DNA of 64,000 bases from an uncultured Flavobacteriales bacterium (GTDB lineage: Bacteria; Bacteroidota; Bacteroidia; Flavobacteriales_E; Vicingaceae): assembly GCA_905479915.1 (NCBI GenBank), contig CAJQOH010000022.1, forward strand, positions 1 to 64,000. The letters run 5' to 3'. Position 1 is the first letter of the stretch; every line of letters starts with the position of its first letter. Position numbers and translations under genes: made by a program. The notes beneath the pieces are model-generated. The model searched no databases. It was not told the DNA's origin and worked only from the letters and a program-made list of their open reading frames with translations. Of this stretch, positions 46,534 through 58,181 are shown one piece after another.

Positions 46534-46565
46534 GAAAGTCCAAAGCATATAAACTTTGGACTTTC
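46534..46565 (-). terminator. Hairpin between rpoC and DUF3467 (partial terminator or processing site)
   Basis: A perfect 12-bp stem (46534-46545 with 46554-46565) with an 8-nt loop, 26 bp after the rpoC stop. The T-tract on the minus strand is interrupted, so termination may be partial, letting some transcripts reach DUF3467. Confidence 0.6.
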
Positions 46566-46590
46566 ATCTTTCAAACTTTCATCTGAATTA

Positions 46591-49500
46591 TTACTCTTCA
46601 ATAATAACTGCTTCTTCTTTAGCAGCCATTAAATTATCGTATTCTTCTTTAGATCCAACAATTACATCACCGAACTCTCTAAATCCTGTTCCTGCTGGTA
46701 TTAATTTACCAACAATAACATTTTCTTTAAGTCCCATTAAGTGATCAACTTTACCTTTCACAGCAGCTTCGTTTAACACTTTTGTTGTTTCTTGGAAAGA
46801 AGCAGCAGAAATGAAACTATCTGTTTGAAGTGAAGCTCTTGTAATACCTTGAAGTATTGGACTTGAAGTTGCAGGAATAGCATCACGGCTTGTAACCGTT
46901 TTCTTATCCATACGTTTCAATTTAGAGTTTTCATCTCTTAATTGACGATGAGAAACAATTTGTCCAGCTTTTAAATCTTCAGATTCTCCAGCATCTTCAA
47001 CAACTAACTTGTCATAGATCCAATCATTTTCGTCCATAAAATCTCTTTTATTTACGATAGATTTCTCTAAGTGTCTAGTATCTCCAGGCTCTTCAATTAA
47101 TACTTTACGCATCATTTGTCTAACGATAACCTCAAAGTGTTTATCGTTAATTTTCACCCCTTGTAAACGGTAAACTTCTTGTACTTCGTTTACAATATAT
47201 TCTTGAACCATTGTAGGTCCTTTAATTGCTAATATATCTTTTGGAGTAATAGATCCTTCTGATAGAGGTACACCTGCTTTTACGAAATCATTTTCTTGAA
47301 CTAAGATGTGTTTAGATAAGTTAACTAAGTATTTTTTAACTTCTCCAGTTCTTGATTCAACAATAACTTCACGATTACCTCTTTTAATTTTTCCAAAAGA
47401 AACAATACCATCAATTTCAGAAACTACAGCTGGGTTAGAAGGGTTTCTTGCTTCGAATAACTCTGTTACTCTTGGTAAACCACCAGTAATATCGGCAGTA
47501 CCACCTGCAACACGAGGAATCTTAACTAAGATATCTCCACCTTTCATCTTATCACCCTCATTAACAATAATGTGAGCTCCAACAGGTAAGTTGTAAGTTC
47601 TAAGAACGTTTTTCTTAGCATCAACAATAGTTAATACAGGAATCTTTTTCTTGTCTTTAATTTCTGAGATTACTTTTTCAGTAAATCCAGTTTGCTCATC
47701 AGATTCTTCTTTATAGGTAACACCTAATTCAAAGTTTTCGAAAGCAACCTTACCATCAACCTCTGTAAGAATTACAGCATTGTACGGATCCCAATCACAA
47801 ATTAAATCTCCTTTCTTAATCTTAGCATTGTTTTTTGCATGAAAATGAGAACCGTAAGGAATGTTTCCTGTTGTTAAAACAACATTTGTTTTAGGATCAA
47901 TAATTTTCATTTCAGCAGCTCTACCAACAACAACTTCAATATCATCTCCAGCATCATTCTTAGTTGCGATAGTTCTTAATTCAGCAATTTCTAATTTACC
48001 ATCGTATTTAGCTTCAACGCTTGAAATACCAGTAATTTTAGAGGCTGTACCACCAATATGGAATGTTCTTAATGTTAATTGTGTTCCTGGTTCTCCAATT
48101 GACTGTGCAGCAATAACTCCAACAGCTTCACCTTTTTGAACCTTTCTACCAGAAGCTAAGTTTCTACCATAACATTTAGCACAAACTCCTTTCTTTTGTT
48201 CACAAGTTAATACAGATCTAATCTCTACTTCATCAATTTCTGCTTCTTCAATTGCTTCAGCAATATCTTCAGTAATTAATTCTCCAGCAGCAACTAATAA
48301 GTTTTCTGTTCCAGGAGCAAAGACATCATGTACAGATGTTCTACCTAAAATTCTATCAGATAATGGTTCAACAATATCTTCATTGTTTTTAAGTGGTGTA
48401 GCCATTAAACCTCTTAATGTACCACAATCTTCATCAGTAATTACTACATCTTGAGCAACATCAACTAATCTTCTTGTTAAGTAACCTGCATCGGCAGTTT
48501 TAAGAGCGGTATCGGCTAATCCTTTACGTGCACCGTGAGTAGAAATAAAGTACTCTAATACCGAAAGTCCTTCTTTAAAGTTTGCTAAAATTGGATTTTC
48601 AATAATTTCTTGTCCACCAGTACTACCAGATTTTTTTGGCTTAGCCATTAATCCCCTCATACCAGATAACTGACGAATCTGCTCTTTAGAACCCCTTGCA
48701 CCAGAATCAAACATCATATAAATAGAGTTGAATCCTTGTTGATCGTTCTTCAAGTTATTCATTAACGTATTCGTTAATCTTGTATTCGTGTGTGTCCAGA
48801 TATCAATAATTTGATTGTAACGCTCGTTGTTGGTGATGAATCCCATGTTATAGTTATTCATTACTTCTTCAACTTCTTCGTTCGCTTTACTTACCATTCC
48901 TTCTTTTTCAGCAGGAATCATAATATCATCAAGGTTAAACGATAATCCACCTTTAAAGGCCATATCGTATCCTAAAGTTTTGATATCATCTAAGAATTCA
49001 ACAGTTCTTGAAGTACCGGTAATTTTAAGAACCTTACCAATAATATCTCTTAAGTTTTTCTTAGTCAATAATTCGTTAACATATCCAACTTCTTCAGGAA
49101 CAAGTTCATTGAAGATTACTCTTCCTGTACTTGTTTCAATCATAGTATCAACTAACTCGCCTTTTACAACGTCTTTTGTTTTTACTTTTATTGTTGCGTG
49201 GATATCTAAAACACCTTCATTATGAGCGATAATTACTTCTTCAGGAGAGTAGAAAGTCATTCCTTCTCCTTTCACAGTAACATCTTTAGTTGTAACTCTT
49301 TCCTTAGTAATGTAATAAAGTCCAAGTACCATATCCTGAGAAGGAAGAGTTACTGGAGTTCCATTTGCAGGGTTCAAGATGTTGTGAGAAGCTAACATTA
49401 ATAATTGAGCTTCTAATATTGCAGCATTACCTAATGGTAAGTGAACAGCCATTTGATCCCCATCAAAATCGGCATTAAATGCAGTACAAACTAATGGGTG

Positions 49501-50901
49501 TAAACGAATTGCTTTTCCTTCAATTAATTTTGGTTGGAAAGCTTGAATACCTAAACGGTGTAGAGTAGGAGCCCTGTTTAGTAAGATAGGGTGTCCTTTC
49601 AATACATTTTCTAAGATATCCCAAACTATAGGCTCTTTTTTATCTACAATTTTCTTTGCAGATTTTACAGTTTTTACAATTCCTCTTTCTATCAATTTAC
49701 GGATAACGAAAGGCTTGTAAAGCTCAGCAGCCATATCTTTAGGAATTCCACATTCGTGTAATTTAAGACTTGGTCCTACAACAATTACAGAACGTGCAGA
49801 ATAATCAACACGTTTTCCAAGTAAGTTTTGACGGAAACGTCCTGACTTACCTTTTAAACTGTCAGATAAAGATTTTAATGCTCTGTTTGCATCTGTTTTT
49901 ACAGCACTTGATTTTCTTGAATTATCAAATAATGCATCAACAGATTCTTGTAACATACGTTTTTCATTACGTAAGATTACATCTGGAGCTTTAATTTCTA
50001 TTAATCTTTTTAATCTGTTATTTCTAATAATAACTCTTCTATAAAGATCATTTAAATCAGAAGTAGCAAATCTACCACCATCAAGAGGTACTAAAGGTCT
50101 TAATTCTGGTGGAATCACCGGAACAACCTTAATAATCATCCATTCTGGTTTGTTTGCTATTCTACTTTGAGAATCTCTAAAAGACTCAACAACTTGAAGT
50201 CTCTTAAGAGCTTCATTCTTTCTTTGTTGAGATGTTTCAGTATTTGCTTTATGTCTTAAATCATAAGATAATGCATCTAAATCCAATCTTTTTAATAATT
50301 CAAATAATGCATCAGCACCCATTTGAGCTACAAATTTATTTGGATCAGTATCGTCTAAATATTGATTTTCTTTCGGTAAAGCATCTAAGATATCTAAATA
50401 TTCTTCTTCAGTTAAGAAGTCTAAATATTGTACCTCTTCTCCTTCAGCATTAGTAGTACCAGCTGGATTAATTACTACGTATCTTTCGTAATAAATAATT
50501 GTATCTAATTTCTTAGTTGGTAATCCTAAAAGGTAACCAATTTTGTTTGGTAAAGATTTAAAGTACCAGATGTGAGCAACAGGAACAACTAATGAGATGT
50601 GTCCCATTCTTTCTCTTCTTACTTTTTTCTCAGTAACTTCTACACCACATCTATCACATATAATTCCTTTATATCTGATTCTTTTGTATTTCCCACAGTG
50701 ACATTCCCAATCCTTAATAGGACCAAAAATTCTTTCACAGAATAAACCATCTCTTTCTGGTTTATATGTTCTGTAGTTTATTGTTTCAGGTTTCAATACC
50801 TCTCCACTAGATCTTTCTAAGATTTGTTCTGGTGAAGACAAACTAATCGTGATTTTCGAAAAATCACTGTTTGTTTGGTTGTTATCGCGTTTAAAAGCCA
50901 T
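46591..50901 (-). CDS. rpoC: DNA-directed RNA polymerase beta' subunit
   Basis: Catalytic subunit of RNA polymerase (1436 aa, usual for Bacteroidota). The active-site Mg motif [15 protein letters not shown] is at about residue 475. The N-terminal zinc site ([20 protein letters not shown], about 66-85) and the second cysteine cluster ([13 protein letters not shown], about 905) are both intact. [13 protein letters not shown] and the bridge-helix region ([19 protein letters not shown]) are present. It lies 38 bp downstream of rpoB in the same operon. Confidence 0.99.
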   Translation of the reverse strand: MAFKRDNNQTNSDFSKITISLSSPEQILERSSGEVLKPETINYRTYKPERDGLFCERIFGPIKDWECHCGKYKRIRYKGIICDRCGVEVTEKKVRRERMGHISLVVPVAHIWYFKSLPNKIGYLLGLPTKKLDTIIYYERYVVINPAGTTNAEGEEVQYLDFLTEEEYLDILDALPKENQYLDDTDPNKFVAQMGADALFELLKRLDLDALSYDLRHKANTETSQQRKNEALKRLQVVESFRDSQSRIANKPEWMIIKVVPVIPPELRPLVPLDGGRFATSDLNDLYRRVIIRNNRLKRLIEIKAPDVILRNEKRMLQESVDALFDNSRKSSAVKTDANRALKSLSDSLKGKSGRFRQNLLGKRVDYSARSVIVVGPSLKLHECGIPKDMAAELYKPFVIRKLIERGIVKTVKSAKKIVDKKEPIVWDILENVLKGHPILLNRAPTLHRLGIQAFQPKLIEGKAIRLHPLVCTAFNADFDGDQMAVHLPLGNAAILEAQLLMLASHNILNPANGTPVTLPSQDMVLGLYYITKERVTTKDVTVKGEGMTFYSPEEVIIAHNEGVLDIHATIKVKTKDVVKGELVDTMIETSTGRVIFNELVPEEVGYVNELLTKKNLRDIIGKVLKITGTSRTVEFLDDIKTLGYDMAFKGGLSFNLDDIMIPAEKEGMVSKANEEVEEVMNNYNMGFITNNERYNQIIDIWTHTNTRLTNTLMNNLKNDQQGFNSIYMMFDSGARGSKEQIRQLSGMRGLMAKPKKSGSTGGQEIIENPILANFKEGLSVLEYFISTHGARKGLADTALKTADAGYLTRRLVDVAQDVVITDEDCGTLRGLMATPLKNNEDIVEPLSDRILGRTSVHDVFAPGTENLLVAAGELITEDIAEAIEEAEIDEVEIRSVLTCEQKKGVCAKCYGRNLASGRKVQKGEAVGVIAAQSIGEPGTQLTLRTFHIGGTASKITGISSVEAKYDGKLEIAELRTIATKNDAGDDIEVVVGRAAEMKIIDPKTNVVLTTGNIPYGSHFHAKNNAKIKKGDLICDWDPYNAVILTEVDGKVAFENFELGVTYKEESDEQTGFTEKVISEIKDKKKIPVLTIVDAKKNVLRTYNLPVGAHIIVNEGDKMKGGDILVKIPRVAGGTADITGGLPRVTELFEARNPSNPAVVSEIDGIVSFGKIKRGNREVIVESRTGEVKKYLVNLSKHILVQENDFVKAGVPLSEGSITPKDILAIKGPTMVQEYIVNEVQEVYRLQGVKINDKHFEVIVRQMMRKVLIEEPGDTRHLEKSIVNKRDFMDENDWIYDKLVVEDAGESEDLKAGQIVSHRQLRDENSKLKRMDKKTVTSRDAIPATSSPILQGITRASLQTDSFISAASFQETTKVLNEAAVKGKVDHLMGLKENVIVGKLIPAGTGFREFGDVIVGSKEEYDNLMAAKEEAVIIEE

Positions 50902-50939
50902 ATTATTTTTGTATTTGAAAGTTCAAATTATAATATTAA

Positions 50940-53900
50940 TTAGTCCATTGTGATGTTAAGAGCTAAACCTCTTAATTCGTGTAACAATACGTTAAACGAT
51001 TCCGGTATACCAGGTTCTGGCATCGGTTCTCCTTTAACAATTGCTTCGTAAGCTTTCGCTCTTCCTTTTACATCATCAGACTTTATAGTTAAGATTTCTC
51101 TTAAGATGTTAGCAGCACCGAATGCTTCAAGTGCCCAAACTTCCATCTCTCCAAATCTTTGTCCACCAAACTGTGCTTTACCACCTAATGGTTGTTGTGT
51201 AATTAATGAGTATGGTCCAATAGAACGAGCATGCATTTTGTCGTCTACCATGTGACCTAATTTCAACATGTAAATTACACCAACAGTTGCTGGTTGATCA
51301 AATTGCTCACCAGTACCACCATCATATAGATAAGTTTTACCGTATTGTGGTACACCAGATTTAATACAATAATCATTGATTTCTTCTACTGAAGCTCCAT
51401 CAAAAATTGGTGTAGCAAATTTCTTTTCTAGTTTTTGACCAGCCCATCCAAGTACAGTTTCATATACTTGTCCAAGGTTCATCCTAGATGGTACCCCTAA
51501 TGGATTTAATACAATATCAACTGGAGTTCCGTCTTCTAAATAAGGCATATCTTCTTCACGAACGATATTAGCAACAATACCTTTGTTACCGTGACGACCC
51601 GCCATTTTATCACCAACTTTAAGTTTTCTTTTCTTAGCTAAATATACTTTAGCCAATTTAATAATACCTTGTGGTAATTCATCTCCAACAGAGATAGCGT
51701 ATTTAGCTCTTTTGTAAACTCCTAACTTTTCGTTAGTCTTGATACTGTGGTTGTGTAATATTTGTCTAACTAAACTATTTAAGTCTTCAGAAGTAGTCCA
51801 GTTTTTAGAATCGATAAAAATAAAATCATCAATTTTCTCTAAAACCTTAACACTAAATTTAGTTCCTTTAGGAATGATGTCTTCGTTATAGTAGTTTACT
51901 ACTCCTTGACATGTTTTTCCGTTAACAACTTTAAATAGTTTGTCAATTAATACTTTTTTCAAATCAGCAAGTTCTTTGCTGTAATCTTCGTCTAAAGTAG
52001 CAATCAATTTTTTCTCTTGAGCTCTAACATTTTTATCTTTTACAGCTCTTTGGAATAATTTTTTATCTACAACAACTCCTTTTACAGAAGGTCTTACTTT
52101 TAAAGAAGCATCTTTAACATCTCCTGCTTTATCACCGAAAATTGCTCTTAAAAGTTTCTCTTCTGGTGTTGGATCTGTTTCTCCTTTAGGAGTAATTTTT
52201 CCAATTAGGATATCTCCTTCTTGAACTACAGCTCCAATTCTAATGATTCCGTTTTCATCTAAATCTTTAGTAGCTTCTTCACTAACATTAGGAATATCAG
52301 CAGTTAATTCTTCTAAACCACGTTTAGTGTCTCTAACTTCTGTAGAAAACTCTTCAATGTGAACTGAAGTAAAGATATCATCTTTTACAACTTTTTCTGA
52401 GATTACAATTGCATCCTCAAAGTTGTATCCTTTCCATGGCATAAATGCTACTTTAAGGTTTCTTCCTAAAGCTAATTCACCATCTTGAGTTGCATAACCT
52501 TCACATAAAACTTCACCTTTAGAAACCTTTTGTCCTTTCATTACGATAGGAGATAGGTTTACACAAGTGTTTTGATTTGTTTTTTGGAAATTAGCTAATT
52601 TGTAAGATTTTGAATCTTCATTAAAGCTAACTAATTGCTCATCTTTAGTTCTATCATACTTGATTGTGATCTTGTTAGAATCTACATATTCAACAACACC
52701 ATCAGCTTCAGCATTAATTAAAACTCTAGAATCTTGTGCCACACGACCTTCTAATCCTGTTCCTACAATAGGAGCTTCAGCATTTAATAAAGGTACTGCT
52801 TGACGCATCATATTAGATCCCATCAGGGCTCTATTCGCATCATCATTTTCTAAGAAAGGAATTAATGAAGCGGCAATAGAAGCAATCTGGTTAGGAGCAA
52901 CGTCCATTAAAGAAAGTTCTGAAGGCTCAGAAATTGGAAATTCACCTTCTAATCTTGATTTAACAGTTTTAGTAAGGAAGTTTCCTTTCTCATCAACTTG
53001 AGCATTTGCTTGAGCAATGATTTGTCCATTTTCTTCTTCAGCACTTAAATAAATTACATCTTTTTTAAGATTTAATTTACCATCTTCTACGTGACGATAA
53101 GGAGTTTCAATGAATCCTAATTTATTAACTTTTGCGAATACACATAATGAAGAGATCAAACCAATATTAGGTCCCTCAGGAGTTTCAATTGGACAAAGTC
53201 TTCCGTAGTGTGTATAGTGAACATCTCTTACCTCGAACCCGGCTCTTTCTCTTGATAAACCTCCTGGCCCTAAAGCAGACATTCTTCTTTTGTGTGTAAT
53301 CTCTGATAATGGATTTGTTTGATCCATAAATTGAGATAACTGGTTGGTTCCGAAGAAAGAGTTAATTACTGATGATAATGTTTTAGCATTAATCAAATCA
53401 GAAGGTGTAAATACCTCATTATCTCTTACGTTCATTCTTTCACGAATAGTTCTAGCCATTCTTGAAAGTCCAACACCAAATTGGTTATACAATTGTTCAC
53501 CAACCGTTCTAACTCTTCTATTACTTAAGTGATCAATATCATCAACTAAAGTTTTAGAGTTAATTAATTCAATTAAGTATTTAATAATAGAAATGATATC
53601 TTCTCTAGATAATGTTCTTACATCTTCTGCAGTATCAATTCCTAATTTTTTGTTTATTCTAAATCGACCTACTTCTCCTAAATCATATCTTGTTTCAGAG
53701 AAAAATAATTTATCGATAACACCTCTTGCAGTCTCTACATCTGGCGGTTCTGCATTTCTCAGTTGTCTATAGATGTGTTCTACAGCTTCTTTCTCTGAGT
53801 TAGAAGGATCTTTTTGTAATGTGTTGTAAATGATTGCAAAGTCTGCAGAATTTACATCTTCTTTATGTAGGATAATTGTTTTAGAACCTGACTCAATTAT

Positions 53901-54764
53901 TTCGTCAACGTGATCTTTTTCAAGAATAGTTTCACGATCAATAATTACTTCATTTCTTTCTATAGAAACAACTTCTCCAGTATCTTCATCAACGAAATCT
54001 TCTACCCAAGTTTTTAATACTCTTGCAGCTAATTTTCGTCCTAAAATCTTTTTAAGTCCTGATTTACTAACTTTTACTTCGTCAGCTAAATCAAATAACT
54101 CTAATATATCTTTATCAGTTTCGTATCCAATAGCTCTAAAAAGAGTAGTTACAGGTAACTTTTTCTTTCTATCGATATATGCATACATTACACTGTTAAT
54201 GTCTGTAGCAAATTCAATCCAAGAACCTTTAAAAGGAATTACTCTTGCTGAATATAATTTTGTACCATTTGCATGGCGACTTTGACCAAAGAATACACCT
54301 GGAGATCTGTGTAATTGAGACACAATTACTCTTTCTGCTCCGTTTATAACGAATGTTCCTTTATTAGTCATGTAAGGGATAGTCCCTAAATACACATCTT
54401 GAACGATTGTTTCAAAATCTTCATGTTCAGGATCTGTACAATAAAGTTTTAATTTGGCTTTTAAAGGTACACTATGTGTTAAACCTCTATCAATACACTC
54501 ATCTATTGAATACCTTGGTGGATCCACAAAGTAATCTTGAAACTCCAATACGAATTGATTTCTCGCATCTGTAATTGGAAAGTTTTCACTGAATACATTA
54601 AACAAACCTTCTTGTTCTCTGTTTTCAGGAGTAGTTTCTAATTGAAAAAATTGTTGAAATGATTTTAATTGTATATCCAAAAAGTCTGGATAAGCCAACT
54701 GATTTTTTGAAGCAGCAAAGCTAATTCTTTCTGCTTTTGGTGTTGTAACTAACGGTTTATTCAT
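50940..54764 (-). CDS. rpoB: DNA-directed RNA polymerase beta subunit
   Basis: Beta subunit (1274 aa). The rifampicin-pocket region around residue 480-545 reads [28 protein letters not shown], wild type at the classic resistance positions Asp516, His526 and Ser531 (E. coli numbering), so no resistance change is visible there. The C-terminal switch region ([25 protein letters not shown]) is complete. A 210-bp structured spacer separates it from rplL. Confidence 0.99.
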   Translation of the reverse strand: MNKPLVTTPKAERISFAASKNQLAYPDFLDIQLKSFQQFFQLETTPENREQEGLFNVFSENFPITDARNQFVLEFQDYFVDPPRYSIDECIDRGLTHSVPLKAKLKLYCTDPEHEDFETIVQDVYLGTIPYMTNKGTFVINGAERVIVSQLHRSPGVFFGQSRHANGTKLYSARVIPFKGSWIEFATDINSVMYAYIDRKKKLPVTTLFRAIGYETDKDILELFDLADEVKVSKSGLKKILGRKLAARVLKTWVEDFVDEDTGEVVSIERNEVIIDRETILEKDHVDEIIESGSKTIILHKEDVNSADFAIIYNTLQKDPSNSEKEAVEHIYRQLRNAEPPDVETARGVIDKLFFSETRYDLGEVGRFRINKKLGIDTAEDVRTLSREDIISIIKYLIELINSKTLVDDIDHLSNRRVRTVGEQLYNQFGVGLSRMARTIRERMNVRDNEVFTPSDLINAKTLSSVINSFFGTNQLSQFMDQTNPLSEITHKRRMSALGPGGLSRERAGFEVRDVHYTHYGRLCPIETPEGPNIGLISSLCVFAKVNKLGFIETPYRHVEDGKLNLKKDVIYLSAEEENGQIIAQANAQVDEKGNFLTKTVKSRLEGEFPISEPSELSLMDVAPNQIASIAASLIPFLENDDANRALMGSNMMRQAVPLLNAEAPIVGTGLEGRVAQDSRVLINAEADGVVEYVDSNKITIKYDRTKDEQLVSFNEDSKSYKLANFQKTNQNTCVNLSPIVMKGQKVSKGEVLCEGYATQDGELALGRNLKVAFMPWKGYNFEDAIVISEKVVKDDIFTSVHIEEFSTEVRDTKRGLEELTADIPNVSEEATKDLDENGIIRIGAVVQEGDILIGKITPKGETDPTPEEKLLRAIFGDKAGDVKDASLKVRPSVKGVVVDKKLFQRAVKDKNVRAQEKKLIATLDEDYSKELADLKKVLIDKLFKVVNGKTCQGVVNYYNEDIIPKGTKFSVKVLEKIDDFIFIDSKNWTTSEDLNSLVRQILHNHSIKTNEKLGVYKRAKYAISVGDELPQGIIKLAKVYLAKKRKLKVGDKMAGRHGNKGIVANIVREEDMPYLEDGTPVDIVLNPLGVPSRMNLGQVYETVLGWAGQKLEKKFATPIFDGASVEEINDYCIKSGVPQYGKTYLYDGGTGEQFDQPATVGVIYMLKLGHMVDDKMHARSIGPYSLITQQPLGGKAQFGGQRFGEMEVWALEAFGAANILREILTIKSDDVKGRAKAYEAIVKGEPMPEPGIPESFNVLLHELRGLALNITMD

Positions 54765-54910
54765 TAGTATAAATGAGTTTAGTTATTATTAATAATTACG
54801 CCTCATAATGAGGATTAACTGTTTTATTAATACTGTAACTCTTTGTAAATCAGCTCATTATTACAATGGCCTCAGTTTTCTATTTACATAGGAGTGTATA
54901 AGCACAAAAT

Positions 54911-54953
54911 GGTTTAGACATTATTTCGTTAAAAACGAGATAATATCTAAACC
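54911..54953 (-). promoter_or_regulatory. rplL-rpoB intergenic hairpin (attenuator or RNase III site)
   Basis: A long imperfect stem (GGTTTAGA at 54911-54918 with its complement at 54946-54953, plus inner paired blocks) begins 22 bp after the rplL stop. A second small palindrome (CCTCATAATGAGG) lies at 54801-54813 before rpoB. In E. coli this spacer holds an attenuator and a processing site; the same use here is inference. Confidence 0.6.
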
Positions 54954-54974
54954 GTATTTTTTAGGAGGTAGAAA

Positions 54975-55352
54975 TTATTTAACTTCTACTTCAGCTCCTG
55001 CTTCTTCTAATTGAGTTTTTAAAGCTTCTGCTTCGTCTTTAGCAACACCTTCTTTTAAAGGTTTTGGTGCACCATCAACTAATTCTTTAGCTTCTTTTAA
55101 TCCTAACCCAGTTAATTCTTTAACTAATTTTACTACAGCTAACTTTGAACCACCAGCTGCTTTTAAGATTACATCAAACTCAGATTTTTCTTCACTTCCA
55201 CCAGCGTCTCCACCAGCAGCAGGTCCAGCAACAGCTACTGCAGCAGCAGCAGGCTCAATCCCGTGTTCATCTTTAAGTATTGTAGCTAATTCGTTTACGT
55301 CTTTTACAGTTAAGTTTACTAACTCTTCTGCTAGTTTATTTAAATCTGCCAT
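54975..55352 (-). CDS. rplL: 50S ribosomal protein L7/L12
   Basis: Stalk protein that recruits translation GTPases (125 aa). The N-terminal dimerisation helix ([21 protein letters not shown]), an Ala/Gly-rich hinge and the C-terminal factor-binding domain ([21 protein letters not shown], then [21 protein letters not shown]) are all standard. It is cotranscribed with rplJ, 53 bp upstream. Confidence 0.99.
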   Translation of the reverse strand: MADLNKLAEELVNLTVKDVNELATILKDEHGIEPAAAAVAVAGPAAGGDAGGSEEKSEFDVILKAAGGSKLAVVKLVKELTGLGLKEAKELVDGAPKPLKEGVAKDEAEALKTQLEEAGAEVEVK

Positions 55353-55405
55353 TTTATTTATTTTTATTTGTGTTATTGTAAATTATTAATTGTTTGTGTT
55401 TGTTT

Positions 55406-55927
55406 TTATTCAGGTTTCTCTGAAAGTGTTTTAACAATACCTGCAATTGTTCCACCGCTCGATTTAAGAGCAGAAACAACATTTTTCGCAGGAGATTGTA
55501 ATAAAGTAACGATTTCTCCAAGTAACTCTTCCTTAGATTTGATAGCAACTAGTGCTTCTAAGTTTTCATCACCTATAAAAATAGCTTCTTCAATAAAAGC
55601 TCCTTTTAAGAAAGGTTTATCACTTCTTTTACGGAAATCTTTAATGATCTTAGCTGGAGCATTTCCAACTGTAGAAAACATTATAGATGTATTTCCTTTT
55701 AATGTTTCATAAAGTTCTTCATATTCACCATCAGCTTTTTCTAAAGCTTTTCTTAAAACAGTGTTTTTTACAACTTCAATCTGAACATCACCTTTAAAGC
55801 AATTTCTTCTTAAGTCAGAAGAGCTTTCAGCATCCAACCCAGCAATATCAGCTAAATAAAATATGTTAGCATCGTTTAACTTTCCAGTTAAAACGTCTAT
55901 TGCTTGATTTTTATCTTCTCTTGTCAT
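55406..55927 (-). CDS. rplJ: 50S ribosomal protein L10
   Basis: Base of the ribosomal stalk that anchors L7/L12 dimers (173 aa). The N-terminal rRNA-binding domain contains NANIFYLADIAGLDAESSSDLRR-like sequence, VKNTVLRKALE and FLKGAFIEE; the C-terminal helix binds L12. In many bacteria it represses its own operon by binding the leader; no such leader was identified here. The gap to rplA is 30 bp. Confidence 0.98.
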   Translation of the reverse strand: MTREDKNQAIDVLTGKLNDANIFYLADIAGLDAESSSDLRRNCFKGDVQIEVVKNTVLRKALEKADGEYEELYETLKGNTSIMFSTVGNAPAKIIKDFRKRSDKPFLKGAFIEEAIFIGDENLEALVAIKSKEELLGEIVTLLQSPAKNVVSALKSSGGTIAGIVKTLSEKPE

Positions 55928-55957
55928 AACTTAAATTTGTTTAGATTAGATAATCTG

Positions 55958-56653
55958 TTAAACCGCTAATGTTTTCGATTCAACTTTAACTCCAGGACTC
56001 ATAGTACTTGATAAGCAAACGCTTTTCATATAAGTACCTTTTGCTGATGAAGGTTTTAATTTTATAATAGTTTGGATTAACTCATTTGCATTTTCTGCTA
56101 ATTTATCAGCTTCAAATGACGCTCTACCAATAGTAGTATGAATAATTCCAAATTTATCTACTTTAAAATCAATTTTACCAGCTTTGATTTCAGTAACTGC
56201 TTTTTTAATATCCATTGTTACTGTACCAGATTTTGGGTTAGGCATTAAACCTCTTGGTCCTAAAACTCGACCTAAAGCTCCAACTTTACCCATTACACTT
56301 GGCATAGTAATAATAACATCAATGTCAGTCCATCCGCCTTTTATCTTTTCGATATATTCGTCTAAACCAACAAAATCAGCACCGGCCTCTTCAGCTTCAG
56401 CTTGTTTGTCAGGAGTACATAATACTAAAACTTTAACATCTTTACCTACACCATTTGGTAAGGCAACGGTTCCACGAACCATTTGATCAGCTTTTCTAGG
56501 ATCAACTCCTAAACGTACACTAACATCAACAGATGCATCAAATTTTGTAAATGTAATATCCTTAACAATTTTAGCTGCCTCATCTAAATTGTACTCTTTT
56601 TCAATATCAAATTTTGAAAGAGCTTCTTTTGTATTCTTGCTTAACCTAGCCAT
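55958..56653 (-). CDS. rplA: 50S ribosomal protein L1
   Basis: L1-stalk protein involved in E-site tRNA release (231 aa). It carries [23 protein letters not shown] near the N-terminus, [19 protein letters not shown] in domain II and the C-terminal [19 protein letters not shown]. It follows rplK by 19 bp. Confidence 0.99.
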   Translation of the reverse strand: MARLSKNTKEALSKFDIEKEYNLDEAAKIVKDITFTKFDASVDVSVRLGVDPRKADQMVRGTVALPNGVGKDVKVLVLCTPDKQAEAEEAGADFVGLDEYIEKIKGGWTDIDVIITMPSVMGKVGALGRVLGPRGLMPNPKSGTVTMDIKKAVTEIKAGKIDFKVDKFGIIHTTIGRASFEADKLAENANELIQTIIKLKPSSAKGTYMKSVCLSSTMSPGVKVESKTLAV

Positions 56654-56672
56654 TGTTAATTAATTTTTATTA

Positions 56673-57116
56673 TTAAACTTCTGCTGGAAATTTACCTTTA
56701 ACGTTAATTCCCATACTTCTTGCTGTTCCAGCAACCATTTTCATTGCAGAATCAACTTTAAAACAATTTAAATCGGGCATTTTGTCCTCAGCAATTGCTT
56801 TTACTTGATCCCACGTTACTGAACCTACTTTCTGTCTGTTTGATTCCGGAGAACCACTCTTCAATTTAGCAGCTTCTAATAGTTGCACCGCAGCAGGAGG
56901 TGTCTTAATTACAAAGTCGAAAGATTTATCAGCATAAACTGTGATAGCAACTGGTAATACTTTACCTGCTTTATCTTGAGTTCTACCGTTAAACTGCTTG
57001 CAAAATTCCATTATATTAACACCCTTAGCACCTAAAGCTGGTCCTACTGGTGGTGATGGATTTGCTGCACCCCCTCTAATTTGTAACTTAATTAATCCGC
57101 TTATTTCTTTAGCCAT
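56673..57116 (-). CDS. rplK: 50S ribosomal protein L11
   Basis: GTPase-centre protein (147 aa). The thiostrepton-binding N-terminal domain with [24 protein letters not shown] and the C-terminal rRNA-binding domain ending MGINVKG are complete. It lies 75 bp downstream of nusG. Confidence 0.99.
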   Translation of the reverse strand: MAKEISGLIKLQIRGGAANPSPPVGPALGAKGVNIMEFCKQFNGRTQDKAGKVLPVAITVYADKSFDFVIKTPPAAVQLLEAAKLKSGSPESNRQKVGSVTWDQVKAIAEDKMPDLNCFKVDSAMKMVAGTARSMGINVKGKFPAEV

Positions 57117-57191
57117 CTTAATTATTATTTAAATCGTACTCTTTCAACTGGAAGCATTATAATGTTGAAATTATACTGGTAATTACACTTT

Positions 57192-57749
57192 TTAACTTTC
57201 TTTTTCTACTTGTAAAAAACTCAATTCTAATGGTTGTTTTCTTCCGAAAATCTTAACCATAACTTCAAGTTTTCTCTTTTCTTCATTAATTTTTTCAATA
57301 GCTCCTGTAAATCCGTTAAATGGACCATCAATAACTTTGATGCTTTCTCCAACAACGTAAGGTATGTTCATTTCTTCTTCGCTCTCTGCTAACTCATCAA
57401 CTTTACCTAAGATTCTATTTACTTCACTCATTCTTAAAGGAAGAGGGTTACCTCTTTTTTCTGCTCCAAGAAATCCAATTACTCCATTCACACCTCTAAT
57501 AACGTGAGGAACTTCTCCAGATAAATCTGCTTCAACAAGAATATACCCAGGAAAGAAACTTTTTTCTTTACTAATTTTTTTTCCGTTACGTATTTGATAA
57601 ACTTTTTCGGTAGGAATTAAAATCTGAGAAACATAATCTTTCAACCCAGCAAATTCTATCTCGTCTTGAATGTATTTTCTAATTTTATTTTCTGATCCGC
57701 TAATTGCTCTAACAACGTACCATTTTTTTGTATTCTCAGCCATAATCAT
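57192..57749 (-). CDS. nusG: Transcription termination/antitermination factor NusG
   Basis: Binds RNA polymerase and couples it to translation and Rho (185 aa). The NGN domain (KKWYVVRAISGSENKIRKYIQ, then FFPGYILVEADL, then VIGFLGAEKRGNPLPL) and the C-terminal KOW domain (VGESIKVIDGPFNGFTGAIEKIN) are present. The ATG at 57749 shares its A with the secE TAA (TAATG); a second Met two codons in (57743) is an alternative start. Confidence 0.98.
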   Translation of the reverse strand: MIMAENTKKWYVVRAISGSENKIRKYIQDEIEFAGLKDYVSQILIPTEKVYQIRNGKKISKEKSFFPGYILVEADLSGEVPHVIRGVNGVIGFLGAEKRGNPLPLRMSEVNRILGKVDELAESEEEMNIPYVVGESIKVIDGPFNGFTGAIEKINEEKRKLEVMVKIFGRKQPLELSFLQVEKES

Positions 57750-57943
57750 TATTCAAATAAATTGTAAACAAATTTCATTAATTCGCTAAATGATCGATCC
57801 ATTACAAAAATGATTAATGCAAAAATAACCGAAGCTAAAAGTACAACAACAGAACTGCTTTGAAGTTCTTCCCATGTTGGCCAAGAGACTTTGTTAAATA
57901 GCTCGTCTGCTGCTTCTTGTATGTATGTTCCTATTTTTGCCAT
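57749..57943 (-). CDS. secE: Preprotein translocase subunit SecE
   Basis: Single-span clamp of the SecYEG channel (64 aa). The conserved amphipathic helix ELFNKVSWPTWEEL precedes one membrane segment (about 30-48). Length and position directly before nusG are standard. It overlaps nusG by one base. Confidence 0.97.
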   Translation of the reverse strand: MAKIGTYIQEAADELFNKVSWPTWEELQSSSVVVLLASVIFALIIFVMDRSFSELMKFVYNLFE

Positions 57944-57957
57944 AATCTTTTATTCTC

Positions 57958-57979
57958 TTTTCGCACGGAAGGCGAGGCT
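57958..57979 (-). repeat. 22-bp duplicate of the tRNA(Trp) 3' end
   Basis: An exact copy of 58024-58045, which covers the last 16 bases of tRNA(Trp) and six flanking bases. The copy is 66 bp away between tRNA(Trp) and secE. Directly beside it, 57981-57998 holds CCTTCGACTTCGCTCAGG, a motif I recall as a common dispersed element in Bacteroidota. Confidence 0.85.
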
Positions 57980-58029
57980 TCCTTCGACTTCGCTCAGGAT
58001 AAACTTCTCGTCTCTCGTTTTTATTTTCG

Positions 58030-58102
58030 CACGGAAGGCGAGGCTCGAACTCACGACCGCTGGTTTTGGAAACCAGTGCTCTACCAACTGAGCTACTTCC
58101 GT
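58030..58102 (-). tRNA. tRNA-Trp (CCA)
   Basis: Cloverleaf with acceptor stem ACGGAAG/CTTCCGT, discriminator G and anticodon loop TTCCAAA (anticodon CCA). The 3' CCA is not encoded. It lies between tuf and secE. Confidence 0.97.
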
Positions 58103-58104
58103 AA

Positions 58105-58165
58105 TTTTTTAAGTCAAGAAAGGTATCCCGAAATTTCTTCGGGATACCTTTCTTGACTTAAAAAA
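58105..58165. repeat. Perfect 28-bp inverted repeat between tuf and tRNA(Trp)
   Basis: Arms 58105-58132 and 58138-58165 are fully complementary around a 5-nt loop. The core is a TCCCGAA...TTCGGGA palindrome. The outer ends are T6 and A6, so on either strand the stem is followed by A residues and not by a terminator-type U-tract. An RNase III processing site or dispersed palindromic element is more likely than a plain terminator. Confidence 0.9.
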
Positions 58166-58181
58166 GTATTATTACTTTTTA

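Noticed and set aside
53150-53420. Possible rifampicin-resistance changes in rpoB
   Set aside because: The pocket residues at the classic positions are wild type.
57958-58045. tRNA-end direct repeats as att sites of a genomic island
   Set aside because: Only 44 bp lie between the copies, with no integrase.
57891-58156. Plus-strand frames across tRNA(Trp)
   Set aside because: They translate the antisense of a tRNA and repeats, with no domain.
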